Positions 9,058 to 18,736 of a DNA stretch of 64,000 bases are shown one piece after another. Position 1 is the first letter of the stretch. Each line of letters begins with the position of its first letter. The position numbers were made by a program, and so were the translations under genes. Under the pieces are notes generated by a model that worked only from the letters and a program-made list of their open reading frames with translations, had not been told where the DNA came from and did not search any database. Source of the stretch: Paraburkholderia aromaticivorans (lineage in GTDB: Bacteria > Pseudomonadota > Gammaproteobacteria > Burkholderiales > Burkholderiaceae); NCBI RefSeq assembly GCF_012689525.1, contig NZ_CP051515.1, forward strand, positions 434,001 through 498,000, written 5' to 3'.

Positions 9058-10161
9058 ATGAAATCACAATACGTAGGCATACTGATGATATCGTTGGGAC
9101 TTGCTGCGTGCGGAGGCGGCATATCGACCACTGATCCTCTCGCCAATGCGCCGAAGGTCATCATCGATTCAGACTTCAACACGATGGGCGACGACGGCCA
9201 GCTTTTCGCCATGACCACGCAGTTGATGGGGCAGGGCAAGGTCAATCTGCTTGGACTCACCGTCGTCACCGGCAACGACTGGTTGCTGCAGGAGGAGTCG
9301 GATGCGCTCAAGTCAGTGGAACGCATGGGTGTGCAGAACGTCGTGGGCGTGTACGGCGGCGCCGACTATCCGTTGCAATACGATGTAGCGAGTATTCGCG
9401 CGCAGCAGGCGGCCAATCCGAACGGCTATTTTGGCGCGTGGAGCCGGCCCGAACCGACTCAGCAGTCTCACCTCGTTGCGCCGCCGGATGGGTTCGCGGT
9501 GGCGACGAAACTGCAGGCGCTGGGTGCTGCGGATTTCATGATTCAGACCATCAAGCGCTATCCGAACCAGGTCACTATTCTCGAGGTCGGGCCGCCCACT
9601 AACCTTGCCACGGCGATCATGAAGGCGCCGGAGATCGTGCCGCTGATCAAACGGATCGTCTACATGGGCGGCGCGATGGCGGTGCCGGGCAATGCGAACG
9701 CCGTGGGTGAACTCAACTGGTGGTTTGATCCGCTCGCTGTGCGCACGGTGTTGCAGACGTCGATTCCACAAGCCGTGATTCCGCTCGATGTGACGAATAC
9801 GGTGCCGCTGACTCAAAGCGTGTATGACCAGATCGTCAATAACCCGAGCAAGCAGACTGCGGTGACGAGGGCGTATGGGATTGCGAATGCTGGGGCGTTT
9901 GCTAATAATACGGATTTGTTCGATACATTGACGATCGCGTATTTTCTTGATCCTACTTACGCTACGCAGACGAAGAGTGCGTACCTGGATATCGATACTA
10001 CGAGCGGTGAGGATCAGGGGCATGTGACGGTTTATCCGGATCAGCCGGCAGCGGGTGCTTCGCCGCAGAAGATCACTTATGTTACGCAGTTTGATAACAA
10101 TCGGTTTTTTGGTCTTTATGTGGATTTGTTGACGCGGCCTGTGCCGATTACGTTGCCGTGA
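9058..10161 (+). CDS. Exported lipoprotein nucleoside hydrolase
   Basis: A 367 aa inosine/uridine-preferring nucleoside hydrolase-family protein that should split nucleosides into base and ribose. The N-terminus is a lipoprotein signal with lipobox LAAC (Cys18) followed by GGG. The Asp cluster that binds Ca2+ and ribose is present as IIDSDFNTMGDD (Asp37, 39, 45, 46). Later family segments include the VGPPTNLATAI and YMGGAM stretches. Most family members are cytosolic, so the export signal is notable: hydrolysis would occur in the periplasm or at the cell surface and feed ribose to the adjacent importer and kinase. An ATG at 9028 in frame would bury the signal peptide. The last quarter is less GC-rich than the rest. 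Confidence 0.88.
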   Translation: MKSQYVGILMISLGLAACGGGISTTDPLANAPKVIIDSDFNTMGDDGQLFAMTTQLMGQGKVNLLGLTVVTGNDWLLQEESDALKSVERMGVQNVVGVYGGADYPLQYDVASIRAQQAANPNGYFGAWSRPEPTQQSHLVAPPDGFAVATKLQALGAADFMIQTIKRYPNQVTILEVGPPTNLATAIMKAPEIVPLIKRIVYMGGAMAVPGNANAVGELNWWFDPLAVRTVLQTSIPQAVIPLDVTNTVPLTQSVYDQIVNNPSKQTAVTRAYGIANAGAFANNTDLFDTLTIAYFLDPTYATQTKSAYLDIDTTSGEDQGHVTVYPDQPAAGASPQKITYVTQFDNNRFFGLYVDLLTRPVPITLP

Positions 10162-10799
10162 CCTCGCGGTATGCGTCTAGAACCGGTAACGTTACAGGGG
10201 CACACGCTCCCGGTCGGACTTGATGGACGAGTTCTTCCGAGGGGCGTGGCATAGCGCCCGGATAGGCGTCCGACTGGCCGCCTCTGCGTGCGCTCGCCTG
10301 GCAGGGGGCGCCGCTCATTCCATTTCGCTCTTCAGCGCTTGCTTGATGTGACGCCGGTGGTTTTGACCGGTAAATCTTTGATCGCGTCTTTACGCCACGG
10401 AACATCATCGGTTGCAAAAGACTGTGCCCCGACCTCAATCGCAATATGGCGAAACGAGTTGCAACTGAATAGTCTTTGTCCGCCAGCTGTGCCTGTTCGG
10501 AACATTGTTTGCGACTAGGGCTGCCGCACAGGAGACAAGTGGCGGCGAATTGCTAACTATCGGCTGATGTACCCAGCGCTGACCTTGCCAGAGAGGAAGG
10601 AAAGCGGTGGCAGATCTTAGTCATCCAGACGAAAAAAATGACAGTTGTGATCCGCGAAGGACTTTATTCATACGTAAGGTGCTCACGCCATGGAGGCTTC
10701 GCTTCGCGTTTACCCGACGAAAATTAAGCTAACGTAAAGATATAGGATTTTCTAGACTCCTTTCTGTTGTTTCGTTCCTCTGACATTCCAGGCCGGGCA
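10162..10799. other. Long intergenic region before the CHASE2 operon
   Basis: About 640 bases without a convincing gene. Short open frames on both strands lack ribosome-binding sites and recognisable protein features. The last 150 bases are clearly richer in A and T and contain stop codons in all frames, so they probably hold the promoter of the next operon. Confidence 0.45.
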
Positions 10800-12554
10800 A
10801 TGGCGACGCAGAAAGAAGAAGAACAAGGGCATAAAGGTGCGAAGCACGAAGGCGGCGGCTTTTGGCATTTGTTCGGCCGGGCTGCTCTATCGGTAGTGCT
10901 GGGTATCGTGCTTGCTTTTCTGCTGCCCACACGTTTTGGCGAAGAAATGGGTGCGCAGACGATGGCGCGCTACGCGGCGCCGTTCTCAGGCTATCTGTTT
11001 GACCGCGAGCGAGAGAAGGCGGTCGATAAGGAACAGAGCGATTGGCACGGCAAGAGCATCACCGTGCTCGTAATTGATGCCGAGGTTCTCGCTGCCTGCA
11101 AAGAAGGCTGGCCGGCTCATTACCCTTTTTACAGCTGGCTCCTGGGATATCTCAACAAGTTTCCGCCGAAGGGTGTTTTTATCGATGTGATTCTTTCCCA
11201 GTCCAAGGGACAGGATGCCGCGAAACCCAAGAAACCCAACAAACCCGAATGTATTGACGAGACCGTCAAGCCTGGTCCTCACAAAACATTGGAGGATTCT
11301 GACTTCAACGACTTCAAAAACGGGGTTATGCGCTTGACGTCGCACGGAATACCGGTATTTCTGGCTGCTCGCCGGACGACCGAAAACACGCTTACCACTA
11401 ACCCGGATCTCGATAGCGATCACGACTTGAAGAACCTGAGACGTGTTGGCATTGAGTTTTCTGCCCATTCGGTGGACCGGCTAGCATGGACTTATCCACT
11501 CGTTTATCCCAAGGACGAGTCCGCCAGCAAACAAACACAGAGCACCGAGCAAACAGCGCACGCTATGCCGGAGCAACCCGGCACTTCGGAAGGCGACTGT
11601 CCACGGAGTGCCGCCTTCGCGATCTTCAAGGACGTGTACAGCGGAAAGCTGGATGTGCCGTGCGACAGGGCCGCGTTCATGTCGGTCACGTGGCCACTCG
11701 ACACGGCGGCATACGGCTTGCGTTGGCGAGAGTCCATGGACGAAGAGAGGGAGGAGCGTCATGGGTTTTGGCCGCGGGTGGACTCCGGGGACGACGACGA
11801 GGAGATGTACTGCACGTCGAGCGAGGACCAGATCAGACTCTTGTTGCGCGCGGAGGCACGTGCGTTCTTGCGTCCATTGAGCCGGCCGCTCTGTGTGCAC
11901 TATCGGACCATCCACGCTAGCCGGCTGCCAAAGCAGATGGGTGATGGACTGAACGTTGGCGCGCCGAAAGACACGGAACTCAGTGATCCTGAACTCAGCG
12001 ACGCGTTCAGGGGGCGCTTCGTGATGATTGGCACATCGTTCGCGTATTCCAATGACCTCGTCCTATCGCCCCTTCAAGACCGTATTCCAGGCGTGTTTCT
12101 GCATGCAGCCGCGCTCGACAATCTCTTGAGTGATCACTCCGATCTGGAAGACGTCGAAGCCTGGGAGCTCAAATTCAAAATGCCCGTCACCAGGTGGGTC
12201 AAGATTCTCCTTCTTGGTGGCATTGGTTTCATCGGGTTCTTCATCATTGTGAGCATCAAGAAGAAAGTCAGGAAGGTATTTGCGGAGTTCCATCACGAGC
12301 GCACGCATTGGAGAAAGCGATTCCATCCGCACTGGTGGGTCGCGAAGTCAATCACGGCCAGTTTCAATATCGCGTTGCTTGCAATCAGCCTTGCCGTGCT
12401 TGTGTCATTCGGCGTGGCGATGATCCTGCTTGGCGCCGGGATGCATGTTCCATTTCTCGTCGTGGCGCATATCCTCGCCTGCGCTATTGCAGTCGAATGG
12501 CTCGAGTGGAGCGAACATCTGTTCAACTGGATCACCGACAGCAAGGAGAAGTGA
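10800..12554 (+). CDS. CHASE2-domain membrane protein without an output domain
   Basis: A 584 aa protein with a cytoplasmic Glu/Lys-rich start, one membrane segment at about residues 27-45, a large extracytoplasmic region and two to three membrane segments in the last 140 residues. The extracytoplasmic part ends with the CHASE2 hallmark GRFVMIGTSFAYSNDL, followed by IPGVFLHAAALDNLL. CHASE2 is a sensor domain usually joined to a kinase or cyclase; here none follows, only membrane helices and a short acidic-basic tail. A charged insert (residues about 120-350) separates the domain halves. The ATG at 10800 is chosen over a TTG 33 bases upstream. It is first in a tight three-gene operon with an SH3-like protein and a metalloprotease. 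Confidence 0.82.
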   Translation: MATQKEEEQGHKGAKHEGGGFWHLFGRAALSVVLGIVLAFLLPTRFGEEMGAQTMARYAAPFSGYLFDREREKAVDKEQSDWHGKSITVLVIDAEVLAACKEGWPAHYPFYSWLLGYLNKFPPKGVFIDVILSQSKGQDAAKPKKPNKPECIDETVKPGPHKTLEDSDFNDFKNGVMRLTSHGIPVFLAARRTTENTLTTNPDLDSDHDLKNLRRVGIEFSAHSVDRLAWTYPLVYPKDESASKQTQSTEQTAHAMPEQPGTSEGDCPRSAAFAIFKDVYSGKLDVPCDRAAFMSVTWPLDTAAYGLRWRESMDEEREERHGFWPRVDSGDDDEEMYCTSSEDQIRLLLRAEARAFLRPLSRPLCVHYRTIHASRLPKQMGDGLNVGAPKDTELSDPELSDAFRGRFVMIGTSFAYSNDLVLSPLQDRIPGVFLHAAALDNLLSDHSDLEDVEAWELKFKMPVTRWVKILLLGGIGFIGFFIIVSIKKKVRKVFAEFHHERTHWRKRFHPHWWVAKSITASFNIALLAISLAVLVSFGVAMILLGAGMHVPFLVVAHILACAIAVEWLEWSEHLFNWITDSKEK

Positions 12555-12556
12555 TC

Positions 12557-12937
12557 ATGCAAAAAGTTCGAAATGCCCGGCAGCGGATCAAGCACGCCTT
12601 GCTGGCTGCAACGGCGGCCGCAGCGTTCGTTGCAACTACTGGCGGCAACGCCTTCGCTCAAACTGCGACATCTGTCGAAGCGCTGAAACCTGGCGAAGCA
12701 GTGAAGATTTACAGCGCGCCAGACACCAAGAGCAGTTCGAAAGATGCGACGGAATCGCGGCTTGCTGTAGTGGGCGCGTCAAAAAATGGCTTCTATCCCG
12801 TGACGTCCGACGGCAAGCCCTATTGGGTAGACGGCATGGCTGTGAAGGTCGTTCGCAAAGCGCAGGCGCAATGCAGTAAGTCTGCCGGCGTCCAAGCCGC
12901 CGGCACACTAGGCGCCGCCACCAACCGGTGCCAATAA
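12557..12937 (+). CDS. Small secreted SH3-like protein
   Basis: A 126 aa protein with a long Ala-rich signal peptide ending GGNAFAQ (cleavage near residue 35). The mature part contains EAVKIYSAPDTKSS, then a hydrophobic strand (RLAVVGA) and GKPYWVDGMAV, the layout of a bacterial SH3-like domain of the kind used to bind peptides or cell-wall components. Two Cys residues near the C-terminus could form a disulfide. Its ATG lies 2 bases after the CHASE2 stop with AAGGAGAA upstream, so the genes are co-transcribed. The function is not known; the domain call rests on pattern only. Confidence 0.75.
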   Translation: MQKVRNARQRIKHALLAATAAAAFVATTGGNAFAQTATSVEALKPGEAVKIYSAPDTKSSSKDATESRLAVVGASKNGFYPVTSDGKPYWVDGMAVKVVRKAQAQCSKSAGVQAAGTLGAATNRCQ

Positions 12938-12939
12938 TC

Positions 12940-14646
12940 ATGCACACCGGACGGCGATACTTCTGCGGCGCATGCGCGAGCCTTCTACTCGGCGCATGCG
13001 CGGACGTCAAAATGCCAAGCGCCCTGTCGAACCTGAACATCGGCGGCGGTTCCGCGAAAGGACCAACCCTCGACACCGTCGGCTCCATTCCCCCGCCACC
13101 GGCTCGCGATTGGCCCGACATCAAACTCGACCTGATGAATGCGCGAGCCGACGGCTGGGGCCTCGTGCCGATGCCTGACATGGAGGCATATCTCAACGGC
13201 CTGCTCGCAACGATCAAGAAAACCGCGGGCACGCCGAACTACCCAGGCTCGGTGCATATCATCTCCGAGACCGGACTCAACGCGAATTCGAGCGCGGGCG
13301 GCAACATCTTTGTCTCGGTCGGCTGGTTGCAGTCAGCCGAATCGGAGGACGAGATATTTGCGATCCTCTCCCACGAGTTCGGCCATATCTACCTCAACCA
13401 TCACGCGATTTTCGACGCGCGCACGGCCGGCGACACATCGCTTGCCATCGTGTCGCTCGCCTGGACAGTGACGAACAAATCGCCGACGTCCAACACGTGG
13501 TCGGGCGTCGACAATATCGCCGTGGTGCAGACACTCGGCACACGCGTGCTGTTCCCTGCCTGGCAACGCAGCGTGGAGGAACAAGCGGACCGATTCGGCG
13601 CGACGATCAGCCTGCGTTGTGGCTATTCCTATGTCGACGGATTCAAGGCTTTCTTCGAGCGCGTGATCGCATACGATCAGGACGCCAAGGCACGACGTCA
13701 GAAGTTGCGTGAGAAGCAACTCCAAGCCGGGCGGGAGAAGGCCGGACAGCAGGCCGCGGCGCAGGCACACACCCAGCCGCTCGCGCCGGCGGCAGGCGGC
13801 GGCGCGGCGCAAACGGCGAATCAGCTCAGCAGCATCGGCGAACTGCGTGACGCGGTCTCACAGTACACGTCCGCGCGTGCGGGCGCACAGGCGAGCGTCG
13901 CGGAAAATCTCTTCGACGCCCGCGCGGTGATCGACGACCAGATCTCGGCGCAACTCGAAACCTTGCACGACGATCACGGCGATCCGGCCGCTCGCGAAGA
14001 CAACTTGACCGAACTCGTGCGCCCGATGCTCGGAGACAAACGGCCCGACCCGCGGATCGAGCCGTGGAACGCCGCGCGCAAGCGCGGTTCTACGCCACTG
14101 ATTCTGGCCCACTACAAATCCATATCCGACATGCAGGATCTGCAAGCCGCAGGCAACTACTCGCAAGCGCTGCAAGTAGCGACGACGATCGCATCAGGCC
14201 CGACAGCGGACCACGCATACCCCGTGTTCCTGTTGTCGAATCTGATGACGCTATCGCGATCGGGTCCGTCGGATTCACAGACGCAGGTGCTGCGGCGCAA
14301 TCTGGGCTCACGCGACCGCTCATGGGCGGTGCAGACCAATCTTGCCAACCGCATAGGGCAGAAAGACCCGAAGCAAGGTGAAACGTTTTTACTGCAACAG
14401 TTCGAATATTTCGGCAGGACGTCGGTGACCTGGCCCAACGTGATCTCGTGGTATCGCGAGCATGGGGATATGAACCGCGCGAAGCAGTTGGCTAACACAT
14501 GCTGGACGGAGCATCCGGAAATGCGTGCTGCCTGCGTCGCCGCTTCGCAGGCGCCCGCGCAAAAGAAGATCGACGATCAGGCCGGCGGGTTCAGTAAGGC
14601 GGTCGACAAAATGCTCGACCAGGCTAAGGGGCTGTTGCCGAAGTGA
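12940..14646 (+). CDS. M48-family metalloprotease lipoprotein
   Basis: A 568 aa predicted lipoprotein: the signal ends with lipobox LLGAC, giving a lipidated Cys after cleavage. The zinc site is complete, with HEFGH (His145, Glu146, His149) and the downstream Glu213 in EEQAD, as in M48 peptidases of the BepA/Oma1 type. Residues about 250-310 form a charged, Ala/Gln-rich region likely to be coiled or flexible. The C-terminal third is helical and repeat-like, perhaps TPR-like, as in BepA-type quality-control proteases. The ATG lies 2 bases after the preceding stop, with a weak ribosome-binding site, suggesting translational coupling. It probably acts in the periplasm on envelope proteins together with its operon partners. 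Confidence 0.85.
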   Translation: MHTGRRYFCGACASLLLGACADVKMPSALSNLNIGGGSAKGPTLDTVGSIPPPPARDWPDIKLDLMNARADGWGLVPMPDMEAYLNGLLATIKKTAGTPNYPGSVHIISETGLNANSSAGGNIFVSVGWLQSAESEDEIFAILSHEFGHIYLNHHAIFDARTAGDTSLAIVSLAWTVTNKSPTSNTWSGVDNIAVVQTLGTRVLFPAWQRSVEEQADRFGATISLRCGYSYVDGFKAFFERVIAYDQDAKARRQKLREKQLQAGREKAGQQAAAQAHTQPLAPAAGGGAAQTANQLSSIGELRDAVSQYTSARAGAQASVAENLFDARAVIDDQISAQLETLHDDHGDPAAREDNLTELVRPMLGDKRPDPRIEPWNAARKRGSTPLILAHYKSISDMQDLQAAGNYSQALQVATTIASGPTADHAYPVFLLSNLMTLSRSGPSDSQTQVLRRNLGSRDRSWAVQTNLANRIGQKDPKQGETFLLQQFEYFGRTSVTWPNVISWYREHGDMNRAKQLANTCWTEHPEMRAACVAASQAPAQKKIDDQAGGFSKAVDKMLDQAKGLLPK

Positions 14647-15035
14647 TGGCTCAAGTGGTTTGTCGCCCGAGTTGTCACGGAGCAAGCGGAAGGTAAATAC
14701 GTCACCCGATTTCATCATCGACCGAAGCTGTCACTCGCCCATCGGCGTCTGAGCGTCCGCTCGACGCCGATAAACGGGCACTGCACCCGCCGGTTTTCAA
14801 CGCCCAACTCACATTGCGGTGGATGCGCCCGCGCGACGCACCCCGCGTCAAGCAGACCTCTACCTTCCTCCGGGCCAGAGAAGTCTCCATCTCGAAGCCG
14901 ATCCCAGTATCGGTCTGCGATTTCGTGCGCGCGAGCGTTACCCCGCCTTTGGTGGCGGCTGCGGCATCTCGACTGGCCCCGATAATTACCCGACAAACCT
15001 CTCAAACACCTCCACCGTAGCTGAATTGTTTTGCC
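14647..15035. other. Intergenic region, no gene recognised
   Basis: Roughly 390 bases between the metalloprotease and the amino acid importer promoter. Open frames exist on both strands but none has a ribosome-binding site, a family resemblance or a natural start. No repeat or clear terminator with a T tract was found. Confidence 0.4.
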
Positions 15036-15115
15036 TTGACAGTCGCTGCGCTGTGCGTTGTAGAATATGGCTATACGATTTTAATAAATTGCTGTGCGAT
15101 ACGATAAATGGTCGT
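15036..15115 (+). promoter_or_regulatory. Promoter and probable IclR operator of the amino acid importer
   Basis: TTGACA at 15036-15041 and TAGAAT at 15061-15066 (19-base spacer) form a sigma-70 promoter. Downstream come GCTATACGA at 15070-15078 and GCGATACGATAAA at 15096-15108, then TCGTAA. The same elements at the same distances from the -10 box occur in front of the aldehyde dehydrogenase gene next to the IclR regulator (23450 onward). The leader to the ATG is about 105 bases. Confidence 0.7.
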
Positions 15116-15177
15116 AAAAATTCGGTTCAACTGCTAGCAGCAGCTCGCGACCCAACACCAGGACGGAGACACCCAAC

Positions 15178-15939
15178 ATGTTGAAACAACCCCTAAAGGC
15201 GCTTTTTGCGGCCATAGCCTGTGCCGCCGCACTCAGCTCCGCGCATGCCGAGCTCCCCGTATTGAAGGTCGGCGCCACCCCCACGGCGGTGCCATTCAAC
15301 TTCCTCGATCCCAGAACCAACACACTGAAGGGCGTGATGATCGACGTAGCCGAGGCGGTCGGCAAAGAGGTGGGCTTCAAGGCGGACGTCGTCGCAGTCC
15401 CGTTCGCGTCGCTGGTGCCGGCGTTACAGACCAACAAGATCAGCCTGATTTCATCGGCGTTCGCCAAGACGCCGGCGCGCGCCGAGGTGGTTGATTTTTC
15501 GGACGTCGTCGTCGAATACGGTGAATCGCTCATCGTGCCGAGCAAGGATATGACGCCGTATCAGCGCTTCGCGGACCTGAAGGGCAAGGTCGTCGGCGTG
15601 CAGATAGGTACGGCGTATGTGGAGCCGCTCCAATCCGTGTCCGGCCTGAAAGAGTTGAAGATGTACGAAACCATGGCCGACATGATGCGTGACATTTCGC
15701 TAGGCCGACTGGACGCCGCATTCGGCGATGGACCCGTGCTGGCTTACCAACTCCAGGCAAGCGGTTCAAAGGACGTTCGGATCGTCACCACCTACAGGAG
15801 TGTCGTACCGACCAGGATAGCGCTGGCTGTCAGGAAGGGAGACGCCGATTCGCTGCGCAAGATCAACGCCGCCATCGTCACGCTCAAAGCCAATGGCGCG
15901 CTGGACGGCATCCTGAAGAAGTGGGGCGTCGTTTCCTGA
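15178..15939 (+). CDS. Polar amino acid ABC importer, periplasmic binding protein
   Basis: A 253 aa family-3 solute-binding protein. The signal peptide ends SSAHAE (cleavage near residue 24). The mature protein opens LPVLKVGATPTAVPFNF, then GVMIDVAEAVGKEVG, the typical ligand-binding lobe of lysine/arginine/polar amino acid receptors. ATG 15178 is preceded by GGAGACACCC. It is first in an operon with one permease, one ATPase and an FAD oxidoreductase. The ligand is unknown. The neighbouring amine oxidoreductases and aldehyde dehydrogenase suggest a di-amino or amino-acid-like amine rather than a standard protein amino acid. Confidence 0.88.
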   Translation: MLKQPLKALFAAIACAAALSSAHAELPVLKVGATPTAVPFNFLDPRTNTLKGVMIDVAEAVGKEVGFKADVVAVPFASLVPALQTNKISLISSAFAKTPARAEVVDFSDVVVEYGESLIVPSKDMTPYQRFADLKGKVVGVQIGTAYVEPLQSVSGLKELKMYETMADMMRDISLGRLDAAFGDGPVLAYQLQASGSKDVRIVTTYRSVVPTRIALAVRKGDADSLRKINAAIVTLKANGALDGILKKWGVVS

Positions 15940-16018
15940 TTGCCCGTTTTCCCGCAGACCACGCTTTTCCTGTTCCAGAAACGCAAACGTGCTGGCTTGG
16001 CATGATTAGGTACCCGAA

Positions 16019-16678
16019 ATGCTTCAATCTTTTTTTAGTGACGCCACCGAATTCTTCCCCGTATTACTACAGGGCGTATTGACGACGGTCTGCATCACCG
16101 TTGCAGCACTGGTTATCGCCACGGTGCTGGGCTTGATCTGGGCGTTGCTGCGCGTCAGCGGCATCCGGCCGCTAGCCAATGCGAGCCGCGTGCTGACCAA
16201 TGTGATTCGCGGCGTGCCGATCATCGTGTTGCTGTTCTACATGTATTTCGTGATTCCGGAGATTGGAGTGAGCCTGACCGCCTTCCAGGCCGGCGCGTTG
16301 GGTTTGGGAATCGCGTATTCCTCGTATATGGCCGAGGTGTTCCGCGCCGGCATCGACGCAGTCGATATCGGTCAGTTCGAGGCCGCGCAATCACTGGGGA
16401 TGTCGCGCGTCAAGCTCATGCGTCGCGTCGTGCTGCCTCAGGCGTTCAAGATCGCGTTGCCGTCATACGGCAACAACGTCGTCATGATGCTGAAGGATTC
16501 CTCACAAACGGCCGTGATCACGGTGGTCGAACTGTCGATGCAAAGCAAGCTGATCGCCTCCGCCACCTTCAAGAGCGCCACGATCTTCACGCTGGTCGCC
16601 CTGATGTATCTGGCAATGAGCCTGCCGATGATGTATTGCATCGGCCAACTGGAACGCCGTTTTGGGCACCGCAAATGA
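16019..16678 (+). CDS. Polar amino acid ABC importer permease
   Basis: A 219 aa HisM/GlnP-type permease with about five membrane segments. The EAA loop that contacts the ATPase is visible as [22 protein letters not shown]. It is the only permease gene in the operon, so it should act as a homodimer, as in GlnP-type systems. The start at 16019 lies 80 bases after the binding-protein gene. The stop overlaps the ATPase start (ATGA). Confidence 0.92.
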   Translation: MLQSFFSDATEFFPVLLQGVLTTVCITVAALVIATVLGLIWALLRVSGIRPLANASRVLTNVIRGVPIIVLLFYMYFVIPEIGVSLTAFQAGALGLGIAYSSYMAEVFRAGIDAVDIGQFEAAQSLGMSRVKLMRRVVLPQAFKIALPSYGNNVVMMLKDSSQTAVITVVELSMQSKLIASATFKSATIFTLVALMYLAMSLPMMYCIGQLERRFGHRK

Positions 16679-17406
16679 TCAAGATCGAGCAATTGAATAA
16701 ATCGTACGGAACGCATCGTGTGCTCTCGGGTATCAACGCCGAAATTCAATCCGGCGAAGTGGTGTGTCTGATCGGGCCGTCAGGCTCGGGTAAGTCCACG
16801 TTGCTTCGCTGTATCAACGGACTGGAGCGCTACGACAGCGGCAGCGTCACGATCGCCGGCCAACGCGTGGATGCAGCGAGGCCGCAGATACGGCAGCTTC
16901 GCCAGCGCGTCGCGATGGTGTTTCAGCGCTTCAATCTGTTTCCTCATCGTACAGCGCTCGAAAACGTGATCGAAGGGCCAGTGCATGTCAAGGGCGAGAC
17001 AGCGGCGTCGGCACGCGAACTAGCGAAGGAAATCCTGGCATCGGTCGGCCTCGCGGAGAAGATGGCCCACTATCCGCATCAATTGTCCGGTGGCCAGCAG
17101 CAACGCGTGGCCATTGCACGCGCCTTGGCCATGGAGCCCGAAGCGATCCTGTTCGACGAACCGACCTCGGCACTGGATCCGGAATTGGTTGGCGAAGTTC
17201 TGGCGGTGATGCGCAAACTCGCCGAGAAGGGCATGACGATGGTCGTCGTGACCCACGAGATGGACTTCGCGCGCAATGTGTCCGATCGCGTTCTGTTCCT
17301 CGATGGGGGGCGCATTGCCGAGCAAGGCACATCGAAAGAGGTGCTGACGAATCCGAGAAACGATCGCATGCGCGACTTCCTGAGGCGCGTGACTCACGCG
17401 GAATAA
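16675..17406 (+). CDS. Polar amino acid ABC importer ATPase
   Basis: A 243 aa ATPase of the GlnQ/HisP class. Walker [14 protein letters not shown]-loop [10 protein letters not shown], signature [15 protein letters not shown], Walker [14 protein letters not shown] and switch His in VVTHEMDFA are all intact. The ATG at 16675 overlaps the permease stop by four bases, so translation is coupled. An in-frame upstream start at 16636 lies inside the permease gene and is not needed. The oxidoreductase gene follows after 3 bases. Confidence 0.95.
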   Translation: MIKIEQLNKSYGTHRVLSGINAEIQSGEVVCLIGPSGSGKSTLLRCINGLERYDSGSVTIAGQRVDAARPQIRQLRQRVAMVFQRFNLFPHRTALENVIEGPVHVKGETAASARELAKEILASVGLAEKMAHYPHQLSGGQQQRVAIARALAMEPEAILFDEPTSALDPELVGEVLAVMRKLAEKGMTMVVVTHEMDFARNVSDRVLFLDGGRIAEQGTSKEVLTNPRNDRMRDFLRRVTHAE

Positions 17407-17409
17407 CCG

Positions 17410-18705
17410 ATGAATACTGATCTGTTTTCTTTCCGCAGCACGCTGTGGGCGGCCACGACTGCGCCGCGCGCCGCATCCGCCGCGCTGGCGGGACCGCTGG
17501 ATGTGGACGTTGCGGTGATCGGCGGCGGCTTCACCGGCTTGTCGGCCGCGCTTCACCTGGCCGAGGCCGGCGTCAAAGTGGCGTTGTTCGAGGCCTACGA
17601 AGTCGCGCACCGTGCCTCGGGGCGCAACGGCGGGCAAGTGGTGCCGGGCTTCAAGCCGACGCCGTCCGCGATGATCCAGCGCTTCGGTGTCGAAACGGCG
17701 CGGCGCATGATGAGGTTTGGATACGGCAACGCCGACATGCTGTTCGATCTGGTGGACCGTTACCGTATCGATTGCTCGCCGTCGCGCGATGGTTGGATAC
17801 AGGGTGCGTTCACCGAGACATCCGGGCAGTACCTGAAAAAGCGGGCCGCGGACATTAACGCGAATGGCGGCGATGTCCAGTACCTGGACCGCGAGACAAT
17901 GCGTGAGGCGTCCGGATCCCAGTTCTGGCCAGCGGGCTTGCTGGAGCGACGCGCAGGCGCAGTGCATCCGCTGGCGTATGCGCGCGGACTGGCGCGGGCG
18001 GCCACGGAACTCGGTGCATCGATCTACGAGCGTTCTCCGGTAACGGAGATTTCGCCGCGTGTTTCCGGCGTAACGTTGTCGGTCAACGGCCATGCGGTGA
18101 CGGCGAAGCACGCGATTCTGGCGACCGACTCGTACACCGAAACGCTGTGGCCCGCGGTCGCGCAGTCGTATGTCACGGTTGCGAGCGCGCAGATTGCCAC
18201 CGACCCGCTTCCCGACGCACTACGTGAACGCTTGATGCCGAAAGGCGCGGGCGTGTCGGAGACGCGCAAGATCACGTACTACTGCCGCATCGATCCGGAA
18301 GGCCGTTTCGTGATCGGCGGGCGTGGCCGCTCCACCGATTCACTGGACGACGCCACGCGCACGCAATTGCGAAACGCGGCCGAAGAGCGCTTCCCCGAAC
18401 TGGCAGGCGCGACGTGGAGCCATGGCTGGGCGTGCCGCGTCGGAATGACGATGGATGATCTGCCGCGCGTGCATCAACTGGCCGACCGCTTATGGACTGC
18501 CTACGGCTATTGCGGCCGCGGCGTGGCAATGGGCACGGCACTTGGACGTGTGCTGTCGGAGGCGGTGCGCGGCGTGAGACCCGCACAACTCGACTTCCCG
18601 GTAACGCCGGTGAACCGCATGCCGTTCTATCCGGCGCGGCAAGTGGGTGCGGCACTGACCATCAATTGGTATCGTCTGCGTGATACGTTGGGCTATCCGG
18701 CCTGA
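17410..18705 (+). CDS. FAD-dependent amine oxidoreductase, PuuB/DAO type
   Basis: A 431 aa flavoprotein of the D-amino acid oxidase fold. The dinucleotide motif VIGGGFTGLSAALHLAEAG is at about residues 36-54, followed by ASGRNGGQVVPG, typical of gamma-glutamylputrescine oxidoreductases. A C-terminal GYCGRGVAMGTALG segment closes the FAD site. It would oxidise the amine carried in by the importer encoded just upstream, giving an aldehyde or imine plus ammonia. The operon position (3 bases after the ATPase) makes that link strong. The exact substrate is open. A second, more distant paralogue lies at 19783. Confidence 0.88.
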   Translation: MNTDLFSFRSTLWAATTAPRAASAALAGPLDVDVAVIGGGFTGLSAALHLAEAGVKVALFEAYEVAHRASGRNGGQVVPGFKPTPSAMIQRFGVETARRMMRFGYGNADMLFDLVDRYRIDCSPSRDGWIQGAFTETSGQYLKKRAADINANGGDVQYLDRETMREASGSQFWPAGLLERRAGAVHPLAYARGLARAATELGASIYERSPVTEISPRVSGVTLSVNGHAVTAKHAILATDSYTETLWPAVAQSYVTVASAQIATDPLPDALRERLMPKGAGVSETRKITYYCRIDPEGRFVIGGRGRSTDSLDDATRTQLRNAAEERFPELAGATWSHGWACRVGMTMDDLPRVHQLADRLWTAYGYCGRGVAMGTALGRVLSEAVRGVRPAQLDFPVTPVNRMPFYPARQVGAALTINWYRLRDTLGYPA

Positions 18706-18736
18706 GCTTTGAAGCGCGAGGCAGGGCGAACTGGAT

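Noticed and set aside
10148..10444. 98-codon minus-strand frame after the nucleoside hydrolase
   Set aside because: No ribosome-binding site, overlaps the end of the hydrolase gene, and composition is not protein-like.
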